DNA from: an uncultured Oscillospiraceae bacterium
Lineage (GTDB): Bacteria > Bacillota > Clostridia > Oscillospirales > Oscillospiraceae
Direction: 5' to 3'
Assembly (NCBI GenBank): GCA_910579485.1
Contig: CAJTVO010000007.1
Span: 1 to 43,184, forward strand
Length of the DNA: 43,184 bases
Shown: piece by piece, positions 8,315-16,056 of the stretch
How positions within the stretch are numbered: the first letter of the stretch is position 1
Layout of the letters: each line of letters begins with the position of its first letter
Notes under the pieces: generated by a model
Databases searched by the model: none
What the model saw: only the letters and a program-made list of their open reading frames with translations
Told to the model about the DNA's origin: nothing
Made by a program: the position numbers and the translations under genes

Positions 8315-8968
8315 TCATCCTGCCCGCTCCCGCAGCACCCGCTTTACCTTTTCCAAATCGGGATCGCAGAGCAGGGGGAGGATATCCGTCAGCTGCTCCG
8401 GGGGCAGGTCCCACCAGCGGAAGCGGAGGAGAAGGGCCTTCAGCTCACCGTCAAAGCGGTCCTTGATAAATCCCGCAGGGTTTCCGCCGAAGACCGTATA
8501 GGCGGGGACCTCCCTGGTCACAACGGAATAGGCGGCGATGACCGCGCCGTCGCCGATCGTTACACCTGGCATGATGACGCTCTCGCGGCCGATCCACACG
8601 TCGTTCCCGACGACTGTATCGCCCTTGCGGGGAAGCTGGTCCATGTGGGGCGGCGTGTTTTCCGTCCACGCGCCGCCCATGACGCTGAAAGGGTAGGTGG
8701 TCACGCTGCACAGGCGGTGGTTCGCGGGACCCATGATGAACTTGACGCCGGAGGCGATCTGGCAGAACTTGCCAATGATCAAGTGGTCGCCAAACTCCGG
8801 GTGGTTGAACAGCACGTTGTTCCTTTCAAAGCCCGCAGGGTCGCTGGCATCATCGTAATAGGTGTACTCGCCCACCGTGATATTGGGGGCGGTGACGGTA
8901 TTCCTGATAAAGCAGGAGGTCTTATATTCGTTGGGAAAGACCACATTGGGGTCTGGAATATTGTTCAT
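8315..8968 (-). CDS. Vat/CatB-like hexapeptide-repeat acetyltransferase
   Basis: 217-residue left-handed beta-helix acetyltransferase of the xenobiotic acetyltransferase group. The closest visible resemblance is to streptogramin A acetyltransferases (Vat): catalytic H84 in MGPANHRL, then TYPF, MDQLPRKGDTVVGNDVWIG, VIMPGVTIGDGAVIAA and GGNPA. Such enzymes transfer acetyl from acetyl-CoA to an antibiotic hydroxyl; many chromosomal relatives have unknown substrates, so resistance is possible but unproven. It has its own promoter (9106-9134), a 24-codon upstream ORF and a terminator, so it is a stand-alone unit. RBS GAAAGGA precedes the ATG. Confidence 0.88.
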   Translation of the reverse strand: MNNIPDPNVVFPNEYKTSCFIRNTVTAPNITVGEYTYYDDASDPAGFERNNVLFNHPEFGDHLIIGKFCQIASGVKFIMGPANHRLCSVTTYPFSVMGGAWTENTPPHMDQLPRKGDTVVGNDVWIGRESVIMPGVTIGDGAVIAAYSVVTREVPAYTVFGGNPAGFIKDRFDGELKALLLRFRWWDLPPEQLTDILPLLCDPDLEKVKRVLRERAG

Positions 8969-8985
8969 AATCGTTATGTCCTTTC

Positions 8986-9060
8986 TTATTTGATCTGCAT
9001 CACATCCTTTCCCTGGCGCATACTGGTAGCGACTGCCCGCTTTTTTCGGATATCTTTCAT
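8986..9060 (-). CDS. putative 24-aa leader peptide upstream of the acetyltransferase
   Basis: ATG 9060 to TAA 8986 encodes 24 residues starting MKDIRKKRAVATSM, basic in its first half. AGAGG sits about 8 nt upstream. The ORF lies wholly between the promoter (start near 9099) and the acetyltransferase ATG at 8968, ending 17 nt before it. Short ORFs in this position control many inducible antibiotic-resistance genes (erm, cat, some vat/vga genes) by drug-induced stalling. I see no clear anti-RBS hairpin, so function is inference. Confidence 0.35.
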   Translation of the reverse strand: MKDIRKKRAVATSMRQGKDVMQIK

Positions 9061-9105
9061 CTTTATTACCTCTGCCGGTCTTTTTTGCTGGGCCTTATGG
9101 AGGAA

Positions 9106-9134
9106 AGTATAGCACGATACCACCGGCAAGTCAA
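9106..9134 (-). promoter_or_regulatory. sigma-70 promoter of the acetyltransferase
   Basis: Minus-strand -35 TTGACT (9129-9134) and -10 TATACT (9106-9111) with a 17-nt spacer. The predicted start near 9099 leaves a leader of about 130 nt holding the short ORF. Confidence 0.8.
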
Positions 9135-9234
9135 ACCGGCGGGGAGATTTTTCAGGGAAATCAATTTTGCGTCCGCAGGGCGCGGCGGCCCCGGCGCGCC
9201 CTACAAGCACGGCTTCTGCTTTTGACACGCAGAA

Positions 9235-9263
9235 GAGGACGCCGCCCGTTGGGCGGCGTCCTC
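9235..9263 (-). terminator. terminator hairpin after rny
   Basis: Perfect 13-bp GC-rich stem (9235-9247 with 9251-9263) and a GTT loop, 15 nt past the rny stop codon. The downstream tract on the minus strand is only weakly T-rich, so it may stabilise the 3' end rather than terminate efficiently. Bases 9135-9234 hold nothing else recognisable. Confidence 0.65.
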
Positions 9264-9278
9264 TCGGGATATGTTTCG

Positions 9279-10844
9279 TTACTTGGCGTACTCCACGACC
9301 TTGGTCTCGCGGATGACGTGGACCTTGATCTGTCCGGGGTACTCCAGCTCGTTCTCGATCTTCTTGGCCAAGTCCCGGGCCAGAATGACCATCTGGTCCT
9401 CGCTGACCTGCTCGGGACGGACCATGACCCGGACCTCCCGGCCCGCCTGGATGGCGTAGCTCTTCTCCACGCCGGGATGGGTGCCGGTGATCTCCTCCAG
9501 CTTCTCCAGGCGCTTGATATAGTTCTCCAGATTCTCCCGCCGGGCGCCGGGACGGGCGGCGCTCACCGCGTCCGCCGCCTGGACCAGGCAGGCCATCAGG
9601 GTCTTGCACTCCACGTCGCCGTGGTGGGCCTGGATGGCGTTGAGGATGTCCTCTTTTTCCTTAAACTTCCGGCAGAACTCCACGCCCAGGTTCACATGGG
9701 TGCCCTCGTACTCGTGGTCCAGGGCCTTGCCGATGTCGTGGAGCAATCCCGCCCGCTTGGCGGCGTGGACGTCCAGTCCCAGCTCCGAGGCCATGAGGCC
9801 CGCGATGTGGCTGACCTCGATGGAGTGCTGGAGGACGTTCTGCCCGTAGCTGGTGCGGTAGTGGAGGCGGCCCAGCATCTTCTGGACCTCCGGGTGCAGG
9901 CCCCGGACGCCGGTCTCAAAGGCGGCGCGCTCGCCCTCGCTCTTGATGACGGCGTCCACCTCCCGCTTGGCCTTCTCCACCATCTCCTCGATGTGGGTGG
10001 GATGAATGCGCCCGTCGGCGATCAGCTTCTCCAGAGCCACCCGGGCCACCTCCCGGCGCACGGGCTCAAAGCAGGAGACGGTGATGGCCTCCGGCGTGTC
10101 GTCGATAATGAGGTCTACGCCGGTGAGAGTCTCGATGGTCCGGATGTTCCGGCCCTCCCGGCCGATGATGCGGCCCTTCATCTCGTCATTGGGCAGGGGA
10201 ACCACACTGACGGTGATCTCGGACGCATGGTCGGCGGCGCACCGCTGGATGGCGGTGGCGACGATCTCCTTGGCGCGCTGGTCGGCCTCTTCCTTGGCCC
10301 GGGCTTCGATCTCCTTGATCTTCAGCGCCGTCTCATGGGTGACCTCCCCCTCCACCTGGGAGATGAGGTACTGCTTGGCCTCCTCCACGGTGAAGCCGGA
10401 GATGCGCTCCAGCATCTCGGTCTGGCTGCGCTTGATAAGGTCGATCTCCTCCTGGGCCTTGTCCGCGGCGGCGTGCTTGGCGGTCAGGGCCTCCTCTTTC
10501 TTCTCGATGTTCTCGGTCTTGCGATCCAGATTCTCTTCCTTCTGCTGTAACCGGCGCTCCTGCTTCTGCAGGTCGGCCCGGCGGCTCTTCTCTTCCTTTT
10601 CGTACTCGGTGCGGCTGCGCAGGATCTCCTCCTTCGCCTCCAGCAGGGCCTCCCGCTTCTTGCCCTCGGAGGCCTTGATGGCCTCGTTGATGATGCGGCG
10701 GGCTTCCTCCTCCGCGCCGGAGATCTCCCGCTCCGCAAACTTCCTGCGGTGGATCTGCCCGGCGATAAAGCAGCCGATACATGCCAGGATCGCGACCACA
10801 ACAAAGAGAATGGCCCCCATGAGGCCAATACTAAATTGTGGCAT
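9279..10844 (-). CDS. rny: ribonuclease Y
   Basis: 521 residues, the normal RNase Y length. N-terminal membrane anchor at about 8-30, a long charged coiled coil (about 35-200), a KH RNA-binding domain (about 211-276, GRIIGREGRNIR) and an HD domain with H340 and the HD pair 369-370 (GLLHDIGKALDHE). RNase Y is the membrane-bound endoribonuclease that starts mRNA decay and processing in many Firmicutes. AGGAGG precedes the ATG. The gene is monocistronic, between its own promoter (10976-11004) and the hairpin at 9235-9263. Confidence 0.98.
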   Translation of the reverse strand: MPQFSIGLMGAILFVVVAILACIGCFIAGQIHRRKFAEREISGAEEEARRIINEAIKASEGKKREALLEAKEEILRSRTEYEKEEKSRRADLQKQERRLQQKEENLDRKTENIEKKEEALTAKHAAADKAQEEIDLIKRSQTEMLERISGFTVEEAKQYLISQVEGEVTHETALKIKEIEARAKEEADQRAKEIVATAIQRCAADHASEITVSVVPLPNDEMKGRIIGREGRNIRTIETLTGVDLIIDDTPEAITVSCFEPVRREVARVALEKLIADGRIHPTHIEEMVEKAKREVDAVIKSEGERAAFETGVRGLHPEVQKMLGRLHYRTSYGQNVLQHSIEVSHIAGLMASELGLDVHAAKRAGLLHDIGKALDHEYEGTHVNLGVEFCRKFKEKEDILNAIQAHHGDVECKTLMACLVQAADAVSAARPGARRENLENYIKRLEKLEEITGTHPGVEKSYAIQAGREVRVMVRPEQVSEDQMVILARDLAKKIENELEYPGQIKVHVIRETKVVEYAK

Positions 10845-10903
10845 GGGATATTTTTCCTCCTGTTTTTAACTTTTTGCTCTATGGAATGGGGGTTTTTACT
10901 TGC

Positions 10904-10960
10904 CCGGCGCGAGGCGCCGGACCTGGAAATAATCGGCGGATACCCCTTTTTATCCGCCGA
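10904..10960 (-). promoter_or_regulatory. two hairpins in the rny 5' leader
   Basis: Stem 1 is a perfect 10-bp repeat (10933-10942 with 10951-10960) starting within about 10 nt of the predicted transcript start. On the minus strand it is followed by TTATTT, so it resembles an early attenuator. Stem 2 is a 7-bp repeat (10904-10910 with 10914-10920). Either could mediate autoregulation by RNase Y, but that is inference. Apart from these and the promoter, 10845-11146 shows nothing recognisable. Confidence 0.55.
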
Positions 10961-10975
10961 CAAAAATCCTATTCA

Positions 10976-11004
10976 ATAATACTCGCTCTACCCCGTTCTG
11001 TCAA
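10976..11004 (-). promoter_or_regulatory. rny: sigma-70 promoter of rny
   Basis: Minus-strand -35 TTGACA (10999-11004) and -10 TATTAT (10976-10981), spacer 17 nt. It gives a leader of about 125 nt before the rny ATG. Confidence 0.85.
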
Positions 11005-11146
11005 GCAAAAAGAGTCCATTCCGCAAAACAATTTCCACCGGACGGGCCGCCCCGGCCCCCCCTCGCCGGGTACAACCGCCCGGAGGAGACGGCAAAGCCG
11101 ATCCAAAACCGCGCGACGCCGTATGTAATGAAAACCAATAGAAGAA

Positions 11147-11206
11147 GGGGGCCCGTCCACCGGAAAACATCCGGTAGACGGGCCCCCAGCGCGGATCGAT
11201 CCGCGC
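11147..11206 (-). terminator. terminator region after blaR1, plus an 18-bp palindrome
   Basis: An 11-bp outer stem (11147-11157 with 11177-11187) with an inner CCGG pairing forms a strong hairpin. A pyrimidine-rich tract follows it on the minus strand. Between it and the blaR1 stop lies a perfect 18-bp palindrome (11189-11206). Confidence 0.8.
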
Positions 11207-11225
11207 GGCTGTTGGGGATCGCGGC

Positions 11226-13808
11226 TCAGTCTGCTGCGGCGGCGCTCAGCTTGTAAACAAACAGGTTCTCCTTACCAAAGTAGACTTCCCAGGCGGAGAC
11301 GGGACTGCCGCCGTCCTCCGGCGGTACAGCTTCCATGGTCAGACAGCGGGTATCAGGGTCGAAGCCGGCAAACTGGAAATCGTACTCGCTCTTATCCGGC
11401 ACAGCTCCCTTCATCAGCAGGGCAACGTCCTCGGACAGAATGCTCCCGTCCCGCTGGAAGTAAATATACGCCGCCTTTTGTTCGTTGGTACACACCAGCT
11501 CGTTGATACCATCGCCGTTCAGATCGACGATCTGTGCCTCCACGCCGGGACCCGGGACAGTGATCAGACGGTTCACGACGCCGTCCTCATCATCAAAGCC
11601 ATAGTATGTTTGGTACTCCGCCTCATGGACGGAAAATCCGCTCCAGCCAAAGAGCTGATCGAAGGGGACGATGGTAAAGTCCTCATCCCACACAGTGTCG
11701 ATGACCTCGGCCTTCCATGGGTCCGGATCGCTGCTCAGGACCTCCGCCACATAGGCGTACCCGTCTATGGATCGATACCCCTGGATGCGGCGTCCGTCCA
11801 GCTCCACGCTTTGACCGGGTCCGGTGAACAGCTCCGCGCAGTCGCGGGTGTGGATGTTTTTCAGCTGATACCGATAGGGCCTGGAGCTCTCCTGGTCCTC
11901 CAGAGGGATCGTCTGCACGGGCTTCTCCGCCGGATATACGCCGGTGCTCACGGCCTGGTCCCGCTTGTAGACCAGCAGATTCTCGCCATCGAAGCAGATG
12001 CTCCGCGCGGCCTCAATGGTCTCGCCGCCCTGCCCCTGGGCGGTCAGGGCAATCAGGCAGCGGTCGTAGGGGTCGATGCCGGTATACGCAAGGAGTTCTT
12101 CTTCCGGCAGGGCCTCCTTCAGCAGCGCGGTGATGTTCTCAGAATAGATCATCCCGTTCCGCTGGAAGACGATGACCGCCCTGGAAGCGTTGTCCGTACA
12201 CAGCAGCTCGGTCACGCCGTCACCGTCCAGGTCAATGCTCTGGCAGTCCATGCCGCGGCCCGGAATATGGATGAGGCTGTACCAATCGCCGTTTTCATCA
12301 ACTCCGTAGTATGACCGGTACGAATCATCAGCACATTCAGTCGTGTGCCAGCTGCCATATTCATCAACGCTGTAGTATGTCAGGCCCGGCTCATTAAGGA
12401 CCCCGGAATAGTGCTCGATGATCCCATCCCAGCCAAGGACATCTTCAAAGCTCTCAATATAGAATGAATCATCATCTATCGCAGAGCCGATACGCTTCGC
12501 TCTCCAGGTATCTTCGCTGTCTTCCACGACCTCTCCGACATAGTCGCTTCCATATTGGGAGCGGTAGCACACCACAGAGCGGTCTCCCACCATCGCGCTC
12601 ATGCCGGGGCCGGAGAGTATTTCCTTGCGGTCGCCCCGGTAGATGGTATTATTCAACTTATAGGGTTTGACACACTCCCGGTCCGCCAGGGGGATCGCGG
12701 CCAGAAGGCCCTCCTCCGTCTCGTTGACGGCGGACGGGGCATCCAGCTCGCTCGGGGCAGCGGGCGCGGCATCCGGAACGCTCGGGGGAGCCGCGGCTCT
12801 CCCGGCCTGCTCCACGCACCCGGCGAAGGTGAACACGCAGACCGCCGCCGTCAGCAGGGACATGGCGCACAGGGCCAGCTTTTTGGTCTTCCGGTCCTCC
12901 GCGATACGGGCGATCCGCTCCCGGAGCCGCTTTTTGTCCGAGGACATGGGGGTAACGGACAGCAGGGGGTTCACCGGCAGCCGCCGGACGGGGATCAGGC
13001 TCAGGAGGGTCTTGCCGTAGGCCAGCCGCTCCTCCTCCCCCAGCGTCCGGACGGCCCCCTCGTCGCAGGCCAGCTCGCAGTCCGTTCTGGAGGCCGACAC
13101 GGCGATCCACACCAGGGGATCGAACCAGTAGACCGCCAGGCACACGCTCCTGAGCAGAGACCACAGGGGGTCCAGATGCCGGGCGTGGGTCTCCTCGTGG
13201 GCCAGCACGTGGCGCAGGCTCTCCTCGCTCCGAATGGCAGCGGGGGTCAGGTAGACGGCGGGGCGCAGGATGCCAAACAGGCAGGGGGAGTCCAGCCTGG
13301 ACTCCATCATATACACCGGGTACTTACAGCCGGGAACTTCCATGCCCATCCGGTACTTGCGCAGCCTCGCGGCGAAGGCCAGGTTGGACCACACCAGCCA
13401 CAGGGCCATCCCCGCCGCCCCGGCCAGCCAGACCGCGCCCAGGATCTCTGTCAAGGTCCACTCCTTTGCAGAAGCTGCACCTGTTCCCTTCGCCGGGAGC
13501 CCAGCCTGGGATTCGACCGGTTTCGCGCCGGAAACGGCGGGCTCCTCCCCACCGGAGGCGGAAGATGTCAGGCCGGCGGCGGGGACCTCCGGAGCCTCCA
13601 GCCGGGCGGCGATGGTCTCCCGCGCCGGTTCCGCCATGGTCAGCACGCTGATATCCAGCGGGGGCAGGGAGACGGGGGTCAGCAGCCGCACCAGCACCAG
13701 GGCCCACAGGGCGTACTGCACCCGGCGGGAGATCTTCTCCCGGAACGCCCGGCGCAGGATCAGCAGCCCCAGGATCAGCACGGAGGACGTCAGCAATATC
13801 TCTCTCAT
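11226..13808 (-). CDS. blaR1: BlaR1/MecR1-like M56 metallopeptidase with duplicated DxDGDG sensor domain
   Basis: 860 residues. Membrane segments at about 5-20, 31-46 and 122-142 frame a cytoplasmic M56 zinc protease with HEETH (204-208) and a downstream ExxxD (E245, D249). A further membrane segment follows at about 309-330, ending in AGC. Family members cleave or inactivate a BlaI-type repressor when the outer domain senses a signal. Here the usual penicillin-binding sensor is replaced by two tandem copies of one unit (about 371-617 and 634-854). Each starts IPL-D-E, contains GPG and LGW or FGW, carries a calcium-loop-like DLDGDGVTE or DLNGDGINE, and ends with ENLxVYK. The signal is unknown. 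ATG 13808 overlaps the blaI TGA by 4 nt; the longer open frame upstream is only a shadow of blaI. Confidence 0.9.
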   Translation of the reverse strand: MREILLTSSVLILGLLILRRAFREKISRRVQYALWALVLVRLLTPVSLPPLDISVLTMAEPARETIAARLEAPEVPAAGLTSSASGGEEPAVSGAKPVESQAGLPAKGTGAASAKEWTLTEILGAVWLAGAAGMALWLVWSNLAFAARLRKYRMGMEVPGCKYPVYMMESRLDSPCLFGILRPAVYLTPAAIRSEESLRHVLAHEETHARHLDPLWSLLRSVCLAVYWFDPLVWIAVSASRTDCELACDEGAVRTLGEEERLAYGKTLLSLIPVRRLPVNPLLSVTPMSSDKKRLRERIARIAEDRKTKKLALCAMSLLTAAVCVFTFAGCVEQAGRAAAPPSVPDAAPAAPSELDAPSAVNETEEGLLAAIPLADRECVKPYKLNNTIYRGDRKEILSGPGMSAMVGDRSVVCYRSQYGSDYVGEVVEDSEDTWRAKRIGSAIDDDSFYIESFEDVLGWDGIIEHYSGVLNEPGLTYYSVDEYGSWHTTECADDSYRSYYGVDENGDWYSLIHIPGRGMDCQSIDLDGDGVTELLCTDNASRAVIVFQRNGMIYSENITALLKEALPEEELLAYTGIDPYDRCLIALTAQGQGGETIEAARSICFDGENLLVYKRDQAVSTGVYPAEKPVQTIPLEDQESSRPYRYQLKNIHTRDCAELFTGPGQSVELDGRRIQGYRSIDGYAYVAEVLSSDPDPWKAEVIDTVWDEDFTIVPFDQLFGWSGFSVHEAEYQTYYGFDDEDGVVNRLITVPGPGVEAQIVDLNGDGINELVCTNEQKAAYIYFQRDGSILSEDVALLMKGAVPDKSEYDFQFAGFDPDTRCLTMEAVPPEDGGSPVSAWEVYFGKENLFVYKLSAAAAD

Positions 13809-14188
13809 GTCTTCCTCCCTCCCGCCTTTTCCAGGATGGCGGACAGCTCGGCGATATCGTCCTCCGACAGCCCCCGGCTCTCCACCATGGCGCTCATCAT
13901 CAGGCCCACCCTGCCGCCGTAGACCCTGTCCAGAAAGCTCTTGGTCTCCGTCCGGGCCGCGTCCTTCCGCTCCAGAAGGGGATAGTACCGCCGGGCCGGT
14001 CCTCCCAGCTGGCAGCCCACGACCCCCTTGGCCTCCAGGCGGGTGAGCATGGTGATGATGGTGTTCCTGGTCCAGTTCGTCTCCTCCCGCAAGGCGTCGG
14101 TCAGCTCCTTGACCGTCGCGGGGCCACGGGCCCACAGCTGCTTCATCAGCTTCCACTCTCCGGCGGACAGGTTGCTCTGCTTTTCCAT
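13805..14188 (-). CDS. blaI: BlaI/MecI/CopY-family repressor
   Basis: 127-residue winged-helix repressor: LSAGEWKLMKQLW, then the recognition region TNWTRNTIITMLTRLEAKG, then a C-terminal dimerisation helix bundle ending in LSEDDIAELSAILEK. Family repressors bind a dyad at their own promoter and are removed by the M56 partner. ATG 14188 is chosen because GGAG lies just upstream; an in-frame upstream extension would run through the promoter and operator. It is followed by blaR1 with an ATGA overlap. No beta-lactamase gene is adjacent, so the regulon is elsewhere or is not about beta-lactams. Confidence 0.94.
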   Translation of the reverse strand: MEKQSNLSAGEWKLMKQLWARGPATVKELTDALREETNWTRNTIITMLTRLEAKGVVGCQLGGPARRYYPLLERKDAARTETKSFLDRVYGGRVGLMMSAMVESRGLSEDDIAELSAILEKAGGRKT

Positions 14189-14211
14189 AGACAGCACTCC
14201 TTTCCATCGTT

Positions 14212-14261
14212 GTTGACGTATGTCTACTATTATCCTACCATATATGTAGACGCTTGTCAAC
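14212..14261 (-). promoter_or_regulatory. blaI promoter with overlapping operator dyad
   Basis: Minus-strand -35 TTGACA (14255-14260) and -10 TAGGAT (14232-14237), spacer 17 nt. A two-part inverted repeat brackets it: GTTGAC-N4-GTCTAC (14212-14227) mirrored by GTAGAC-N4-GTCAAC (14246-14261). The TACAT-like cores are close to BlaI/MecI boxes, so autoregulation is likely. Confidence 0.7.
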
Positions 14262-14280
14262 AAGTTTTTCAGAAAACAAA

Positions 14281-14303
14281 CCGCCGCCGGGTCCCGGCGG
14301 CGG
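14281..14303 (-). terminator. terminator of the DUF1538/P-II/reductase operon
   Basis: An 11-bp GC inverted repeat (14281-14291 with 14293-14303) folds as a hairpin of about 8 bp. TTTGTTTT follows on the minus strand. It lies 21 nt after the reductase stop. Confidence 0.8.
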
Positions 14304-14324
14304 CAGTCAGACATATGGTATGGA

Positions 14325-15362
14325 TCATCCCTCCGCGATCCGGCGGGCGAAGGCCGCCCCTCGCTCCGCCACGCCGGGGAGCTTCACCAGGCTCCCCTTC
14401 TCGTTGGCGGTCTCCATCAGGCAGAACTCCGGCGGCAGATAGAAGCTCTTGTTCATGTTCAGCCCGGAGATCAGCTGCCGGGCCAGCAGGTCGCCCCCGG
14501 AGTATCCGGAGACGATGAGGCCGTACAGCCGCTTCTCATAGAACCGGTTCTGCCGGAAGAGGGCCGTCAGCCGGTTCACGAAGGCCGTCAGATTGGCGGA
14601 CAGGGCGTCGTTATAGTTGGCGCACAGCATCACCAGCGCGTCGCAGGCGCGCACGGCGGGGAACACCTCCTCCACCATGGGACCGCCATAGAAGCACTTC
14701 CCCTGCCCGCCGAAGTGGAGGCAGGCGGTGTAGGCGCAGCCGTTGCAGTCCGCCACCGTGCCGTTGAGCAGGCACAGCTCCTGGACCTCAATATGCCCCG
14801 GCAGCTCCCGCCGGACCATCTCCCACAGGGCCAGGGTGTTGCTGGTGGTCCGGGAGGATGCGTGGAGGGCCAGCAGCCGCCCCACCGGCGGCGGCCCCTC
14901 CCAGTCCAGCAGACGCCCGATCAGCTCCGCCGCCGCCAGGCGGAAGGCGGATGCCTCGTCGGTATCGTGGATCTCCGCCTGGACCCGGAAGTTCCGCAGG
15001 GACCCGGTAGCCTCCACCAGGGGCCGCCCCAGAAAGGCGCACCCCACCAGATCGGCCGCCAGCACCAGGTCCCGGGCCACGCCCTTGGTATACAGCTCCC
15101 CCTCCCCGGTCACCACGACCCCGGCGGTACAGCCGGCGAGCCGTCCGATCCCGCGGCGGAGGGCGGAGAGCGTCCGGTAGTAGGCCCCGCCGCACCCGCC
15201 CTCGTCCAGGGCCACGGCGAACAGCAGCCGCTCCCCCGCCAGGGCGGCGAAATCCTCCGGCCCCTCCAGGGTCCGCCAGAGGCATCCGGCGGGCAGGAGG
15301 GGCTCCAGAAGCGCCCGCAGCCTGCGGCTGTAGGGGGGATTTTCGGGAAAGACGACGACCAT
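14325..15362 (-). CDS. NAD(P)H-dependent FMN reductase/flavodoxin-fold protein
   Basis: 345 residues. The C-terminal half (about 160-345) is a flavodoxin-fold NADPH-dependent FMN reductase with the FMN phosphate loop ASSRTTSNT (168-176), a cysteine cluster C206-x2-C209-x4-C214-x8-C223, and LCANYNDALSANLTAFVNR. The N-terminal 150 residues look like a second, diverged alpha/beta domain. The cysteine cluster is common in Firmicute NAD(P)H oxidoreductases of iron-sulfur flavoprotein type. The ATG overlaps the P-II gene's TGA by one base (TGATG), so the two are co-translated. The substrate is unknown. Confidence 0.8.
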   Translation of the reverse strand: MVVVFPENPPYSRRLRALLEPLLPAGCLWRTLEGPEDFAALAGERLLFAVALDEGGCGGAYYRTLSALRRGIGRLAGCTAGVVVTGEGELYTKGVARDLVLAADLVGCAFLGRPLVEATGSLRNFRVQAEIHDTDEASAFRLAAAELIGRLLDWEGPPPVGRLLALHASSRTTSNTLALWEMVRRELPGHIEVQELCLLNGTVADCNGCAYTACLHFGGQGKCFYGGPMVEEVFPAVRACDALVMLCANYNDALSANLTAFVNRLTALFRQNRFYEKRLYGLIVSGYSGGDLLARQLISGLNMNKSFYLPPEFCLMETANEKGSLVKLPGVAERGAAFARRIAEG

Positions 15363-16039
15363 CAGCTCAGGTGGACCAGCTGCTCCACGCCCACGGCGCT
15401 GACCATGGCCCCGGACTCGGTGCGCAGCCCGTGCTCCCGGTTGACAGCGTCCATGATCTTGTTGCGCAGTTCCGTGGGGACCACGATGAAGATCAGCTCC
15501 TTCTCCTCCCGGAGGGTGGTGATGCCGTAGGACTGGGCGAAGCTCTCGTCTCCCGCCCAGCGCCCCCGGATGATGGTGCCCCCCCGGGCCCCCGCCTTCC
15601 GGGCGGTGTCCATCACCGCGCCGGTGCAGCCCTGGTTGACGGTGACCAGGATCATGCTGGTCTTCTGCTGGTTGTCCATGGTTCCCCTCTCCTCGCTTTC
15701 CGGTTTGGTCTTAAGGTCGATAAAGGCGGCGATCAGGCCGTTCACCGCCGTCATGGGTATGGAAAAGGCGATGCCCCGGCTGGGGGCCGCCCCCCGCAGC
15801 TCGTCGTCCAGCCGCTCCAGGATCGCCGCGGCGGCGGGACGGGTGGCCATGCTCAGGATGATGTCCTTCTCCGAACCGCCCAGGCCCAGGATGTCCAATA
15901 TCTCCGACGTGGCGGTGCCCAGGCCCTCGAAGCGGACGTGGGCGAAGACCTGATTCTTCTGGTAGAGCTTCACCAGCTTGCCGCCGCTGCCCCGCTCCAC
16001 GATGGACATGATAAGCGACAGCTGTTCCGGTTTCTTCAT
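15362..16039 (-). CDS. tandem P-II-like signalling protein
   Basis: 225 residues made of two P-II (GlnB-like) ferredoxin-fold units, about 5-110 and 126-222. The second has MILVTVNQGCTGAVMDTARKAG, GARGGTIIRGR and ELIFIVVP, the P-II nucleotide-binding pattern. Double P-II proteins of this type are typically encoded beside DUF1538 membrane proteins, which they probably regulate by sensing nucleotides; that is the context here, three genes apart. ATG 16039 is chosen with GGGGG 8 nt upstream; a TTG 21 nt earlier in frame is less likely. It starts 17 nt after the kinase stop. Confidence 0.85.
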   Translation of the reverse strand: MKKPEQLSLIMSIVERGSGGKLVKLYQKNQVFAHVRFEGLGTATSEILDILGLGGSEKDIILSMATRPAAAAILERLDDELRGAAPSRGIAFSIPMTAVNGLIAAFIDLKTKPESEERGTMDNQQKTSMILVTVNQGCTGAVMDTARKAGARGGTIIRGRWAGDESFAQSYGITTLREEKELIFIVVPTELRNKIMDAVNREHGLRTESGAMVSAVGVEQLVHLS

Positions 16040-16056
16040 AGGCAGTTTTCCCCCGC

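Noticed and set aside
8106..9112. Plus-strand frames of 131 and 332 aa over the acetyltransferase
   Set aside because: Run through a terminator and antisense to a well-supported gene.
13809..14207. N-terminal extension of the blaR1 frame (133 residues)
   Set aside because: It is the out-of-frame shadow of blaI; the true start is ATG 13808, overlapping the blaI stop.
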